A stretch of DNA of 10,307 nt from Dehalococcoidales bacterium (lineage in GTDB: Bacteria; Chloroflexota; Dehalococcoidia; Dehalococcoidales; Fen-1064), in contig JAFGHZ010000140.1 in NCBI GenBank assembly GCA_016929875.1, positions 1 through 10,307 on the forward strand, given 5' to 3'. Positions 1-7,291 of the stretch are shown piece after piece. The notes below the pieces were generated by a model. The model was not told the DNA's origin, searched no databases, and worked only from the letters and a program-made list of their open reading frames with translations. A program made the translations under genes and the position numbers. Numbering within the stretch: the first letter of the stretch is position 1; each line of letters begins with the position of its first letter.

Positions 1-2505
1 AGCATCGTCGTCGCGCCCAGCCAGACCCTCACTAATAAAGAATACCAGATGCTGCGCAACGCCAGCCTTAAAATCATCCGAGCATTGGGCATAGAGGGCG
101 GGTGCAATGTGCAGTATGCCCTCGACCCGAAAAGCGAACGCTACTATGTCATAGAAGTAAATCCGAGGGTGAGCCGAAGCTCGGCGCTGGCAAGTAAAGC
201 GACCGGTTATCCCATCGCACGCGTCGCCTCTAAAATTGCCGTCGGCAAGCGGCTCGACGAAATTCCCAACGCTGTTACCGGCAAAACGCTGGCGGCATTC
301 GAGCCGGCACTCGATTATATCGTGGTTAAAATACCGCGCTGGCCATTCGACAAGTTCGCCAGCGGCGACCGTTTACTCGGTACTCAGATGAAAGCCACCG
401 GCGAGGTAATGGCAATCGACCGTACCTTTGAAGCTGCTCTGCAAAAGGCAGTGCGCTCCCTCGAGTTCGGTAAAAAATCGCTCCTCTGGGAAGACCGTAA
501 TTGGAATTTGGGAGAAGAAATCGGTACTTATCCCCTGGAACCGACCGATTTGAGGCTATGGGCAATTATGGCAGCCTTGAGGCGCGGTATTGCCCCGCAG
601 AAAATCAGTGAAAAGACCCATATCAACATCTGGTTTCTGACGAAAATGAAGAATATCGTCGATATGGAGAAAAAACTTCTCAAACAGCCATTGACGCCGG
701 ATTTGCTCCGTCAGGCAAAAAGACTCGGTTTTTCCGACGAGACGGTAGGCACGCTGGCGGACCGACTCGCCGAACAGGTAAGGCAATTGAGGCACGAATG
801 GAATATCAAACCTGTTTACAAGATGGTGGATACCTGCGCCGCCGAGTTCGATGCCGCCACACCTTATTTCTACAGCACTTACGAATCCGATAACGAAGCT
901 GAAAGCCTCGCAGAGCGTAAGGCGGTGGTCATTGGTTCGGGTCCTATCCGAATCGGGCAGGGTATCGAGTTCGATTATTGCAGTGTTCATTCCTCGATGG
1001 CACTGCGCAAATCAGGCTACAAAAGTATTATGGTCAACTCCAACCCCGAGACTGTCTCCACCGATTTCGATACCAGCGACCGGCTTTATTTCGAGGCCCT
1101 CGACGAAGAAAGTATGCGGGACATCCTGGAAAATGAGAACGGGCAGGATACTAACGGATGTGCCCCTTCTATCGTGCAGTTCGGCGGGCAGACGGCGATT
1201 AACCTTGCCGATCCTCTGGCACGGAGCGGGATGCCTGTCCTGGGTACCAGCGCCGAATGCATCGACCTGTCGGAAGACAGGAGACGTTTCGAAAGCCTGC
1301 TGGGACAGCTGGGTATTCCTCAGCCTCCCGGCGCAGGAGTTACCAGTATCGAAGAAGCTCTCAGTGTTGCAAAAACAATCGGCTATCCGGTGCTGGTACG
1401 TCCCAGCTATGTCCTGGGCGGCAGGGCAATGGAGATTGTTTACAGTGCCGCGGAGCTCGAGTATTATATGCGTGCCGCTGTGGAATTAAATACCGGTCAC
1501 CCGGTATTGATAGACAAGTATCTCCAGGGTAAAGAGGCGGAAGTGGATGCTATCTGTGATGGTGAAACGGTATTGATACCCGGCATAATGGAGCAAATCG
1601 AGAGAGCGGGTGTTCATAGCGGCGATTCGATGGCGGTTTACCCGGGGCTAAATCTGACAACCGCCGAAGCGGATACAATTATAGATTACACGACGCGAAT
1701 CGGGCTGGCGCTGAAGGTGAAGGGACTGATGAATGTCCAGTTCGTCGTTTTGCCGGAGCACCCGACCGGCGGCGCATCGGTCTATATCCTGGAAGTAAAC
1801 TCGCGGGCAAGCCGTACCGTGCCTTTTATCTCTAAAGTTACGGGGGTCCCCATGGTCAAGGTGGCCGTCAAGGTTATGCTCGGGCAGAGTTTGAAAGAGC
1901 AGGGCTATGAGGGCGGTCTTTACAAGAGGCAGAGATTGGTAGCAATCAAAGCACCGGTTTTCTCGATGTCGAAGTTAATCGGTGTGGATACGCACCTGGG
2001 ACCGGAAATGAAGTCCACCGGTGAAGTAATGGGCATCGACCGGACTTTCCAGGCGGCGCTGACCAAGACCCTGATGGCAGCCGGGTTGATGTTACCGTCG
2101 CAGGGAGGAATCCTGCTCAGCATCGCGGATAGAGATAAACCGGAAGCAATGTCCATCATCAGAAACCTGGCGGGTGCTAATTACGAGCTATATGCTACAG
2201 AAGGCACCGCCAGGATGATAAACGATATGGGATTGAAGGTTACTACCATCACTAAAAAACTCAAAGAAGGGCATCCTAATGTTGTCGATGTTATCAACAG
2301 CGGTGCGATAAATGGTATTGTCAATACGGTTACGACCAGCAGTACGTCATTGAGGGACGGTTTCTATATACGCAGAGCTGCCACGGAGAGACGCATCCCG
2401 TGTTTTACTTCGCTGGATACCGCACGTGTGGCAGTAGAAATCCTTGCCCGCGGCAAACACGATTTTCAGGTCCAGCCTCTCCCTGAGTACCGCAACCGGA
2501 AGTAG
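1..2505 (+). CDS. carB: Carbamoyl-phosphate synthase large subunit (5' truncated by window edge)
   Basis: Makes carbamoyl phosphate from bicarbonate, two ATP and ammonia channelled from the CarA glutaminase subunit, for pyrimidine and arginine synthesis in the cytoplasm. The frame is open from base 1 (SIVVAPSQTLTNKEYQ), so the ATG at 49 is internal. By alignment to E. coli CarB from memory, about 247 N-terminal residues lie outside the window. Local residues: rest of the carboxyphosphate ATP-grasp domain about 1-155, with EVNPRVSRSSALASKATG (metal ligands E52 and N54); helical oligomerisation domain about 156-305; second synthetase half from about 307 (GSGPIRIGQGIEFDYC), with VRPSYVLGGRAMEIVY and EVNSRASRTVPFISKVTG (E598, N600); MGS-like allosteric domain about 695-834. 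No frameshift or missing key motif was seen. It ends with TAG, and the phoB promoter starts 12 bases later. No terminator hairpin is visible between them. Confidence 0.97.
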   Translation, partial: SIVVAPSQTLTNKEYQMLRNASLKIIRALGIEGGCNVQYALDPKSERYYVIEVNPRVSRSSALASKATGYPIARVASKIAVGKRLDEIPNAVTGKTLAAFEPALDYIVVKIPRWPFDKFASGDRLLGTQMKATGEVMAIDRTFEAALQKAVRSLEFGKKSLLWEDRNWNLGEEIGTYPLEPTDLRLWAIMAALRRGIAPQKISEKTHINIWFLTKMKNIVDMEKKLLKQPLTPDLLRQAKRLGFSDETVGTLADRLAEQVRQLRHEWNIKPVYKMVDTCAAEFDAATPYFYSTYESDNEAESLAERKAVVIGSGPIRIGQGIEFDYCSVHSSMALRKSGYKSIMVNSNPETVSTDFDTSDRLYFEALDEESMRDILENENGQDTNGCAPSIVQFGGQTAINLADPLARSGMPVLGTSAECIDLSEDRRRFESLLGQLGIPQPPGAGVTSIEEALSVAKTIGYPVLVRPSYVLGGRAMEIVYSAAELEYYMRAAVELNTGHPVLIDKYLQGKEAEVDAICDGETVLIPGIMEQIERAGVHSGDSMAVYPGLNLTTAEADTIIDYTTRIGLALKVKGLMNVQFVVLPEHPTGGASVYILEVNSRASRTVPFISKVTGVPMVKVAVKVMLGQSLKEQGYEGGLYKRQRLVAIKAPVFSMSKLIGVDTHLGPEMKSTGEVMGIDRTFQAALTKTLMAAGLMLPSQGGILLSIADRDKPEAMSIIRNLAGANYELYATEGTARMINDMGLKVTTITKKLKEGHPNVVDVINSGAINGIVNTVTTSSTSLRDGFYIRRAATERRIPCFTSLDTARVAVEILARGKHDFQVQPLPEYRNRK

Positions 2506-2517
2506 AACCGCCCCTTA

Positions 2518-2546
2518 TTGCCAGTTTATATTATTCCGTTTATACT
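2518..2546 (+). promoter_or_regulatory. Promoter for phoB-phoR
   Basis: TTGCCA (2518-2523, 5 of 6 to the sigma-70 -35) and TATACT (2541-2546, 5 of 6 to the -10) are separated by exactly 17 bases. Transcription would start near 2553-2557, at or just before the phoB ATG at 2557, so the mRNA would have little or no leader. Weak 11-base-spaced elements (CTTATTG at 2514, TTTATAT at 2525) overlap the -35 and end 9 bases before the -10, the same offset as at the two clear Pho boxes. They could mean autoregulation, but the match is poor. Confidence 0.65.
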
Positions 2547-2556
2547 ACTATTGATT

Positions 2557-3255
2557 ATGAGTAAGATTCTGGTAACCGAAGACGACCGAAATCTGCTTGA
2601 GACAATCAAGTATAACCTCGTTAAAGAGGGCTACGAGGCATTGATTGCCGTAGATGGGGCGGAAGCTCTGGAAATTGCCAGGAATGAGAAGCCTGACCTT
2701 ATCATTCTTGACATAATGTTACCAAAAATCGATGGTTTCGAGGTCTGCCGGATTTTACGTAAAGAGATGACAGTCCCCATTATTATGCTTACTGCCCGTA
2801 CTGACGAAACCGATAAAATCGTGGGGTTGGATGTAGGTGCAGATGATTATATGACCAAACCTTTCAGCATTCGCGAATTGCTTGCGAGAATACGGGCATT
2901 GTTACGCAGGGCAAAGATGGTAGAGTCTGCCGTTACCGGGGGGCCGGCTATCATCAGTGTAGGGAATATCAGCATCGACCTGAATCGGCATCGTGTCACC
3001 ATAAAGGACAAACCATTAGAACTAACAGCCAAGGAATTCGATTTGCTGGCGTTTTTGGCAAAAAATGAAGGCTACGTTTTTACCCGCGAGCAGTTGTTGG
3101 AGAAAGTCTGGAGTTATGATTTCGTCGGGGATACGCGTACAGTAGATGTCCATATACGCTGGCTCAGACAGAAAATCGAAGAGGACCCGGCGGATCCTAG
3201 ATACCTTCTTACCGTCAGGGGAACAGGGTATAAATTAGAAAATGAAGTCGTTTAA
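2557..3255 (+). CDS. phoB: Phosphate-regulon response regulator, OmpR/PhoB family
   Basis: DNA-binding response regulator of 232 residues, the usual size for the family. The receiver domain (about 1-115) has the acidic pair D9/D10, phospho-acceptor D52 in LIILDIMLP, switch T79 and K101 in KPF. The winged-helix output domain (about 130-230) contains LTAKEFDLLAFL, SYDFVGDTRTVDVHIRWLRQKIE and VRGTGYKL. The ATG at 2557 is preferred because MSKILVTEDD is the normal receiver N-terminus. A longer reading from TTG at 2518 would add 13 mostly hydrophobic residues and use the -35 hexamer as coding sequence. There is no Shine-Dalgarno sequence, fitting a leaderless mRNA. It overlaps the kinase gene by 14 bases, so the two are probably co-translated. 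The assignment to phosphate control rests on the linked pst-phoU genes and Pho boxes; PhoP is an equally good name. Confidence 0.88.
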   Translation: MSKILVTEDDRNLLETIKYNLVKEGYEALIAVDGAEALEIARNEKPDLIILDIMLPKIDGFEVCRILRKEMTVPIIMLTARTDETDKIVGLDVGADDYMTKPFSIRELLARIRALLRRAKMVESAVTGGPAIISVGNISIDLNRHRVTIKDKPLELTAKEFDLLAFLAKNEGYVFTREQLLEKVWSYDFVGDTRTVDVHIRWLRQKIEEDPADPRYLLTVRGTGYKLENEVV

Positions 3256-4999
3256 CAAAATCCAGTGGCGCATTACGTTACCATTTCTTGTCCTCATTTT
3301 GATCAGTATGGGCTTGATGGGAGCCTATCTCGCTCATTTCGTCACAGATACCCAGACCGATAACCTCCGCACTTATCTCACCAATGAAGCCAAAATTACC
3401 GCTGAAGCAAGTTCCCCTTACTTTTTTTTGTCTTCGGACGATCTGGATGATTTAGCCGGAAGAATAGGGGAGGAAATAAATGCACGTGTCACAATTATCG
3501 GCATTGACGGCACAGTGCTGGGAGATTCGGAGGAGGATCCGTTAACGATGGACAATCACGGCACCCGTCCCGAAGTAATAGCAGCACTTTCTAGCGGTTA
3601 TGGCGAGAGTATTCGCTTGAGTAATACTCTTAACATAGAGATGATGTATGTAGCAGCGCCTATCGAACAAAATGGTGAAGTTTTAGGTGTTTCCCGCATT
3701 GCTTTACCGTTAGGTATTGTCCAGACTTCGGTCAATCATGTAATACTGGTATTAGTTATTACAATTCTTGTCACTATTTTACTCGTTGGTTTTATCGCCT
3801 GGTTTATTGCCAGGATTACAACCAGGCCAATACGGGAAGTGACACAAGCATCCCGACAAATGGCCGCCGGTGATTTGGAACAGACTCTCATTGTTCGAGG
3901 ACGTGATGAAGCGGGGGAACTGGCACAGTCTTTTAACGAGATGTCGAATAACATACGCAAGCTTGTGGAATCAATCTCTAACGAACAGGCTACATTGTTA
4001 ACGATACTCTCCAATATGACCGACGGCGTCATTCTTACGAACAAAGAGGGTAATATCATCATGGCGAACCAGGCGGCGGGAAAGATTTTCAGTTTCCAAA
4101 GGGAAGCCGTTATATCCCGAACTATCATCGAGGCAACACATGACCATGACGTAGACAGACTGGTAGCGGACTGCCTGAAAACAGGGGAACAGAAGAATAC
4201 TCAAATCGAACTTAAACCGGCAGGTCTTTTTCTGCGGATGATTGCCATCCCTGTCAGCGGCAGGATGCTGTCAGGTTGCCTTCTGTTGCTTCAGGACCTC
4301 ACGGAATTAAAGAACCTCCAGACCATGCGCCGCGAGCTGGTCGGTAACATCTCTCACGACCTGCGCACGCCGCTTTCCGGCATCAAAGTAATGGTAGAAA
4401 CTCTTCGGGATGGTGCAATCGACGATAAAATGGCCGCTCTTGCTTTTTTGGAGCGTATTGCAGGAGAAGTGGAAAGATTAACCCAGATGGTCACCGAGCT
4501 TACAGAGTTATCCAGAATCGAGACGGGCGAGGCAGGCTTGAAAAAAGAGAAGGTAAATCTGAACGAATTGGCTACCGAAGTAATTGCTCAAATGACCCCG
4601 TTGGGAACGAAAGAAAATATACGAATAGAGTCCTCGTTGGATGACCGCCTGCCATACGTTATGGCGGATAGAGAACGTGTCCGACAAACACTGGTTAATC
4701 TGGTCCATAACGGTATCAAGTTTAATAAACGCAATGGTATGGTGAGCATAATGACCGGTCACGATGCGAAGAATATCAAGGTGGGTGTTACCGATACAGG
4801 AGTGGGTATTCCGCGAGAAGACCTGCCGCACGTTTTCGAGCGGTTCTATAAGGCTGACAAATCGCGTTCGGCTGGTGGCAGTGGACTGGGATTAGCTATT
4901 GCCAAACACACTATTCAAGCCCACGGTGGTACTATTCAGGTACAAAGTGAACTAGGGAAAGGTTCTACATTTACCTTTACGTTGCCGTTATACCCGTGA
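3242..4999 (+). CDS. phoR: PhoR-type membrane sensor histidine kinase
   Basis: Autophosphorylating kinase predicted to phosphorylate the adjacent PhoB regulator when phosphate is scarce. Order over 585 residues: TM1 about 12-31; extracytoplasmic region about 32-165 with a Cache/PAS-like stretch (RVTIIGIDGTVLGDSEEDP, then TRPEVIAALSSGYG), resembling the Gram-positive PhoR sensor; TM2 about 167-190; HAMP about 190-243; cytoplasmic PAS about 248-355; HisKA with H372 in NISHDLRTPLSG; ATPase domain with N box N490, G1 box DTGVGIP (518-524), F box FERFYK (532-537) and G2 box GSGLGLA. All catalytic motifs are present. The ATG lies 14 bases inside phoB and has no good ribosome binding site at normal spacing, suggesting translational coupling. 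The stop codon is directly followed by the Pho box of the next gene. The signal sensed is inferred from context. Confidence 0.9.
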   Translation: MKSFNKIQWRITLPFLVLILISMGLMGAYLAHFVTDTQTDNLRTYLTNEAKITAEASSPYFFLSSDDLDDLAGRIGEEINARVTIIGIDGTVLGDSEEDPLTMDNHGTRPEVIAALSSGYGESIRLSNTLNIEMMYVAAPIEQNGEVLGVSRIALPLGIVQTSVNHVILVLVITILVTILLVGFIAWFIARITTRPIREVTQASRQMAAGDLEQTLIVRGRDEAGELAQSFNEMSNNIRKLVESISNEQATLLTILSNMTDGVILTNKEGNIIMANQAAGKIFSFQREAVISRTIIEATHDHDVDRLVADCLKTGEQKNTQIELKPAGLFLRMIAIPVSGRMLSGCLLLLQDLTELKNLQTMRRELVGNISHDLRTPLSGIKVMVETLRDGAIDDKMAALAFLERIAGEVERLTQMVTELTELSRIETGEAGLKKEKVNLNELATEVIAQMTPLGTKENIRIESSLDDRLPYVMADRERVRQTLVNLVHNGIKFNKRNGMVSIMTGHDAKNIKVGVTDTGVGIPREDLPHVFERFYKADKSRSAGGSGLGLAIAKHTIQAHGGTIQVQSELGKGSTFTFTLPLYP

Positions 5000-5039
5000 T
5001 TTAACAAAGATTTAACATCCCTTTAAGCTGTCTTTAATT
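5000..5039 (+). promoter_or_regulatory. Pho box (PhoB/PhoP operator) upstream of arsC
   Basis: Four 7-base direct repeats start at exactly 11-base intervals: TTTAACA (5000), TTTAACA (5011), TTTAAGC (5022) and TTTAATT (5033), with 4-base spacers. The 7+4 layout is that of E. coli PhoB boxes, and the TTTAACA-like unit resembles Bacillus PhoP repeats. The last unit ends 9 bases before a -10-like CATACT, close to the roughly 10-base gap of PhoB-activated promoters where the box replaces the -35. The array starts one base after the phoR stop codon. Confidence 0.85.
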
Positions 5040-5048
5040 TCTGCGAAT

Positions 5049-5056
5049 CATACTAT
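5049..5056 (+). promoter_or_regulatory. -10 region of the arsC promoter
   Basis: CATACT (5049-5054) or TACTAT (5051-5056), each 4 of 6 to TATAAT, lies directly downstream of the Pho box. There is no -35 hexamer, as expected for an activator-dependent promoter. Transcription starting about 7 bases downstream would begin at or within a base or two of the GTG at 5061, implying a leaderless mRNA. Confidence 0.6.
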
Positions 5057-5060
5057 CATT

Positions 5061-5450
5061 GTGAATCGGATACTGTTTGTTTGCGTGCATAATGCCGGTC
5101 GTAGTCAGATGGCGAAAGCCTTTTTCAATATATTTGCTAAAGGCAAAGGAATCGCTGACTCGGCGGGAACCGCCCCTGCATCTGAAGTTAATCCTCTGGT
5201 TATTCATGCAATGAAAGAAATCGGCATCGATATCAGCATGGAAAAACCGAAAACTCTGACCATCGAATTACTGCGTAAGTTTGACCGTGTGATTACAATG
5301 GGTTGTGGCACCGAAAAGTCCTGTCCTGCCAGTTATCTACCCACCGAGGACTGGGAGCTTGATGACCCCGCCGGACAATCACCTGAGACTGTTCGCCGTA
5401 TCCGCGACGAGATAAAAAACCGTATCATCAAACTTGTCGAAAAGCTATAA
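5061..5450 (+). CDS. arsC: Thioredoxin-type arsenate reductase / low-molecular-weight phosphatase-fold protein
   Basis: Predicted cytoplasmic enzyme of 129 residues that reduces arsenate to arsenite using a cysteine relay and thioredoxin. It has the LMW phosphatase P-loop C-x5-R at C8-R14 (VCVHNAGRSQMA), the redox pair C82 and C88 (MGCGTEKSCPA), and D102 in the DDPAGQ loop. The three cysteines sit where the S. aureus pI258-type ArsC has C10, C82 and C89. The VHNAGRSQMA form and the second cysteine pair favour arsenate reductase over a pure tyrosine phosphatase. The start is GTG with no Shine-Dalgarno, at the predicted transcription start. It has its own Pho box and is followed by a second Pho box and pstS. 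No arsR, arsB or acr3 gene is visible nearby, so arsenite export would have to be encoded elsewhere. A role in phosphate signalling cannot be excluded. Confidence 0.82.
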   Translation: MNRILFVCVHNAGRSQMAKAFFNIFAKGKGIADSAGTAPASEVNPLVIHAMKEIGIDISMEKPKTLTIELLRKFDRVITMGCGTEKSCPASYLPTEDWELDDPAGQSPETVRRIRDEIKNRIIKLVEKL

Positions 5451-5452
5451 TA

Positions 5453-5492
5453 TTTTACCTATCTTTAACATACCCTTAAATCAGGCTTAATC
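5453..5492 (+). promoter_or_regulatory. Pho box (PhoB/PhoP operator) upstream of pstS
   Basis: Four 7-base units at exact 11-base steps: TTTTACC (5453), TTTAACA (5464), CTTAAAT (5475) and CTTAATC (5486). The array begins two bases after the arsC stop. It ends 9 bases before TAATAT (5502-5507), the same geometry as the arsC box, which supports one regulator acting at both sites. The units are more divergent than in the arsC box. Confidence 0.8.
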
Positions 5493-5501
5493 TACATCTC
5501 C

Positions 5502-5507
5502 TAATAT
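5502..5507 (+). promoter_or_regulatory. -10 region of the pst-phoU promoter
   Basis: TAATAT, 4 of 6 to TATAAT, lies 9 bases after the Pho box with no recognisable -35. Predicted transcription would start near 5514, giving a leader of about 20 bases that contains the pstS ribosome binding site AAAGGAG (5516-5522). Confidence 0.55.
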
Positions 5508-5532
5508 GAAAATTGAAAGGAGATAAGAAAAA

Positions 5533-6405
5533 GTGAAAAAATTAAACACAAACCTCAAGAAAAAGTCATTTGTGGCGACCTTGCTGGTATTATCGATTGC
5601 ACTGGTCACACTGGCAGGTTGCGGCGGAGAAAGCGCGACTACCGCAACCAAAACTACAACATCTACGACTTATACCCTGGCAGGCACTATCACCGAATCG
5701 GGCTCGACGACGGTCCAGCCGTTAGCTGAAAGATTAGGAGCAGCTTTTACTGCCTTATATCCAAAGGTTACGGTTATTATTCAGGGCGGAGGCTCATCGG
5801 TAGGCATTAAGTCTGCTACTGATGGCACGGTCGATATCGGGGCCGCTTCCCGTGACTTGAAAGATTCCGAGAAACCCGGATTGGGGGAGACTGTGATAGC
5901 TCGTGATGGCATTGCTATCATCGCCCATTCTTCACAGACTGTCAGTAACCTCACCAAGCAACAGATTATCGACATATTCTCAGGCAAAATCACGAACTGG
6001 AAGGAACTGGGCGGTGCCGATAAGAAAATTACCGTCGTTTCCCGCGAAGAAGGTTCGGGTACCAGAAGCGCTTTCGAAGAACTGGTAATGGGTTCAGATA
6101 ACAAAATCGTAGATACCGCGATATTGCAGTCATCCAACGGGGCTGTTAGAACTACCATTGCCGGTGACCCGAACGCTATCGCCTATCTCTCGTGTGGTTA
6201 TGTCGATAACGCCGTCAAGGTAGTCAGTATCGACGGCGTTGCCGGAACGGAAGCAAACGTTAAAAACGGGACTTATAAAATCGTCCGACCGTTACTCTTC
6301 GTCACCAAAGGTCAACCGACGGGATTAGTAAAAGAATTCATCGATTTCTGCTTGAGCGACGCAGGGCAAAAAATAGTGAGTGAGGACTATATCTCCGTGA
6401 AGTAA
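5533..6405 (+). CDS. pstS: Phosphate ABC transporter substrate-binding lipoprotein
   Basis: Binds phosphate outside the membrane and delivers it to the PstCA permease. It has 290 residues. Signal peptide: a lysine-rich N-terminus, a hydrophobic core of about 13-27, and lipobox LAGC with lipidated C30, followed by a Thr-rich linker of about 35-48. The mature part is a PstS-type binding fold (PBP-like). Likely ligand residues, compared with E. coli PstS from memory: SGSTTVQP (56-63), GGGSSVG (85-91), D101 in DIGAASR, and R171/S175/G176/T177 in SREEGSGTR. The start is GTG at 5533, with AAAGGAG ending 10 bases upstream. It is the first gene of the pstSCAB-phoU unit behind a Pho box, so strong induction under phosphate starvation is expected. 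Arsenate is a possible secondary ligand. Confidence 0.96.
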   Translation: MKKLNTNLKKKSFVATLLVLSIALVTLAGCGGESATTATKTTTSTTYTLAGTITESGSTTVQPLAERLGAAFTALYPKVTVIIQGGGSSVGIKSATDGTVDIGAASRDLKDSEKPGLGETVIARDGIAIIAHSSQTVSNLTKQQIIDIFSGKITNWKELGGADKKITVVSREEGSGTRSAFEELVMGSDNKIVDTAILQSSNGAVRTTIAGDPNAIAYLSCGYVDNAVKVVSIDGVAGTEANVKNGTYKIVRPLLFVTKGQPTGLVKEFIDFCLSDAGQKIVSEDYISVK

Positions 6406-6412
6406 AATAGGC

Positions 6413-7291
6413 ATGAAAATACCACATCATTTGACGGACAAGTTCGCTAAATATACGGTGTTGGTCTGTGCCGCCAGTTCGGTAATCATACTGGCGGCAA
6501 TCACCGTTTTTATCGTCCTGCAGGGTATGCCGACATTTCAGAAAGTCGGCGTTTTTGATTTTCTTTTCGGTACCGAGTGGCGCCCCACATACGATAAATA
6601 CGGTATTCTGGCAATGATTGTGGGGTCTACTGCCGTAACCATCGGGGCGCTTGCGCAAGCAATACCACTGGGTATTGCTTGCGCTATTTTACTGGCAGAA
6701 GTAGCCCCGAACCGCATCAGAAGCTTTTTGCGACCGGCGGTAGAGTTATTGGTAGGTATCCCCTCGGTAATATATGGACTGATAGGTATGGTCTTGATAG
6801 TACCGGCAGTCAGACATATCGGCGGTAGCGGCTTCAGCATACTGGCCGCCTGTCTGGTACTCACGGCGATGGTATTACCGACGATTATCAGTATCAGTGA
6901 AGACAGTATCCGTGCTGTGCCGCATGCTTACAAGGAAGGCGCTCTAGCTCTGGGTGCCACGCGCTGGCAAACTATCAGCAGAGTATTACTTCCTTCAGCT
7001 CGTTCCGGAATTATTGCCAGTATCGTGTTGGGGATGGGGCGTGCGGTTGGAGAAACTATGGCAATGATTATGGTTATTGGCAATGCGATTGCCTTCCCGA
7101 AAAGTCCTCTCGACCCGGCACGTACCCTTACCGGCAATATCGCCGTAGAGATTAATTATGCTACTGGCACCCACGAGAGCGCGCTTTTTGCTACGGGTAT
7201 CGTCCTGTTGATTTTTATTATCGTTCTAAATACCATCACAACGGTTGTTTTAAGAAGAGGTATTCAAAAGCATGCGGAACATCTCACCTAA
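6413..7291 (+). CDS. pstC: Phosphate ABC transporter permease PstC
   Basis: Integral membrane subunit of the Pst importer, pairing with PstA to form the phosphate channel. It has 292 residues with about six membrane segments (roughly 15-37, 64-95, 106-131, 138-160, 199-225, 256-280). Family signatures include VGIPSVIYGLIG (114-125) and the EAA coupling loop YKEGALALGATRWQT (173-187) that docks on PstB, followed by GRAVGETMAM. The EDSIRAVP segment before the EAA loop is typical of Pst permeases. It starts 7 bases after pstS with only a weak ribosome binding site, so it probably depends on translation of pstS. Its 3' end overlaps pstA by 20 bases. Confidence 0.96.
   Translation: MKIPHHLTDKFAKYTVLVCAASSVIILAAITVFIVLQGMPTFQKVGVFDFLFGTEWRPTYDKYGILAMIVGSTAVTIGALAQAIPLGIACAILLAEVAPNRIRSFLRPAVELLVGIPSVIYGLIGMVLIVPAVRHIGGSGFSILAACLVLTAMVLPTIISISEDSIRAVPHAYKEGALALGATRWQTISRVLLPSARSGIIASIVLGMGRAVGETMAMIMVIGNAIAFPKSPLDPARTLTGNIAVEINYATGTHESALFATGIVLLIFIIVLNTITTVVLRRGIQKHAEHLT

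Noticed and set aside
49..51. ATG at 49 as the start of carB
   Set aside because: The frame is open to base 1, and the residues before the ATG (IVVAPSQTLTNKEYQ) match conserved CarB sequence, so this methionine is internal.
556..990. Open frame of 144 codons on the - strand opposite carB
   Set aside because: It is antisense to the intact carB coding sequence, with no recognisable domain or start signal. Similar antisense frames over phoR, pstS and pstB are rejected for the same reason.
851..1489. Open frame of 212 codons in another + frame within carB
   Set aside because: It lies wholly inside the well-conserved carB reading frame, its translation matches no family I recognise, and it has no ribosome binding site. 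It is a shadow frame.
2518..2556. Longer phoB reading from TTG 2518, adding 13 residues
   Set aside because: The extension is hydrophobic and atypical before a receiver domain, has no ribosome binding site, and would place the -35 and -10 hexamers inside the coding region. ATG 2557 gives the normal N-terminus.
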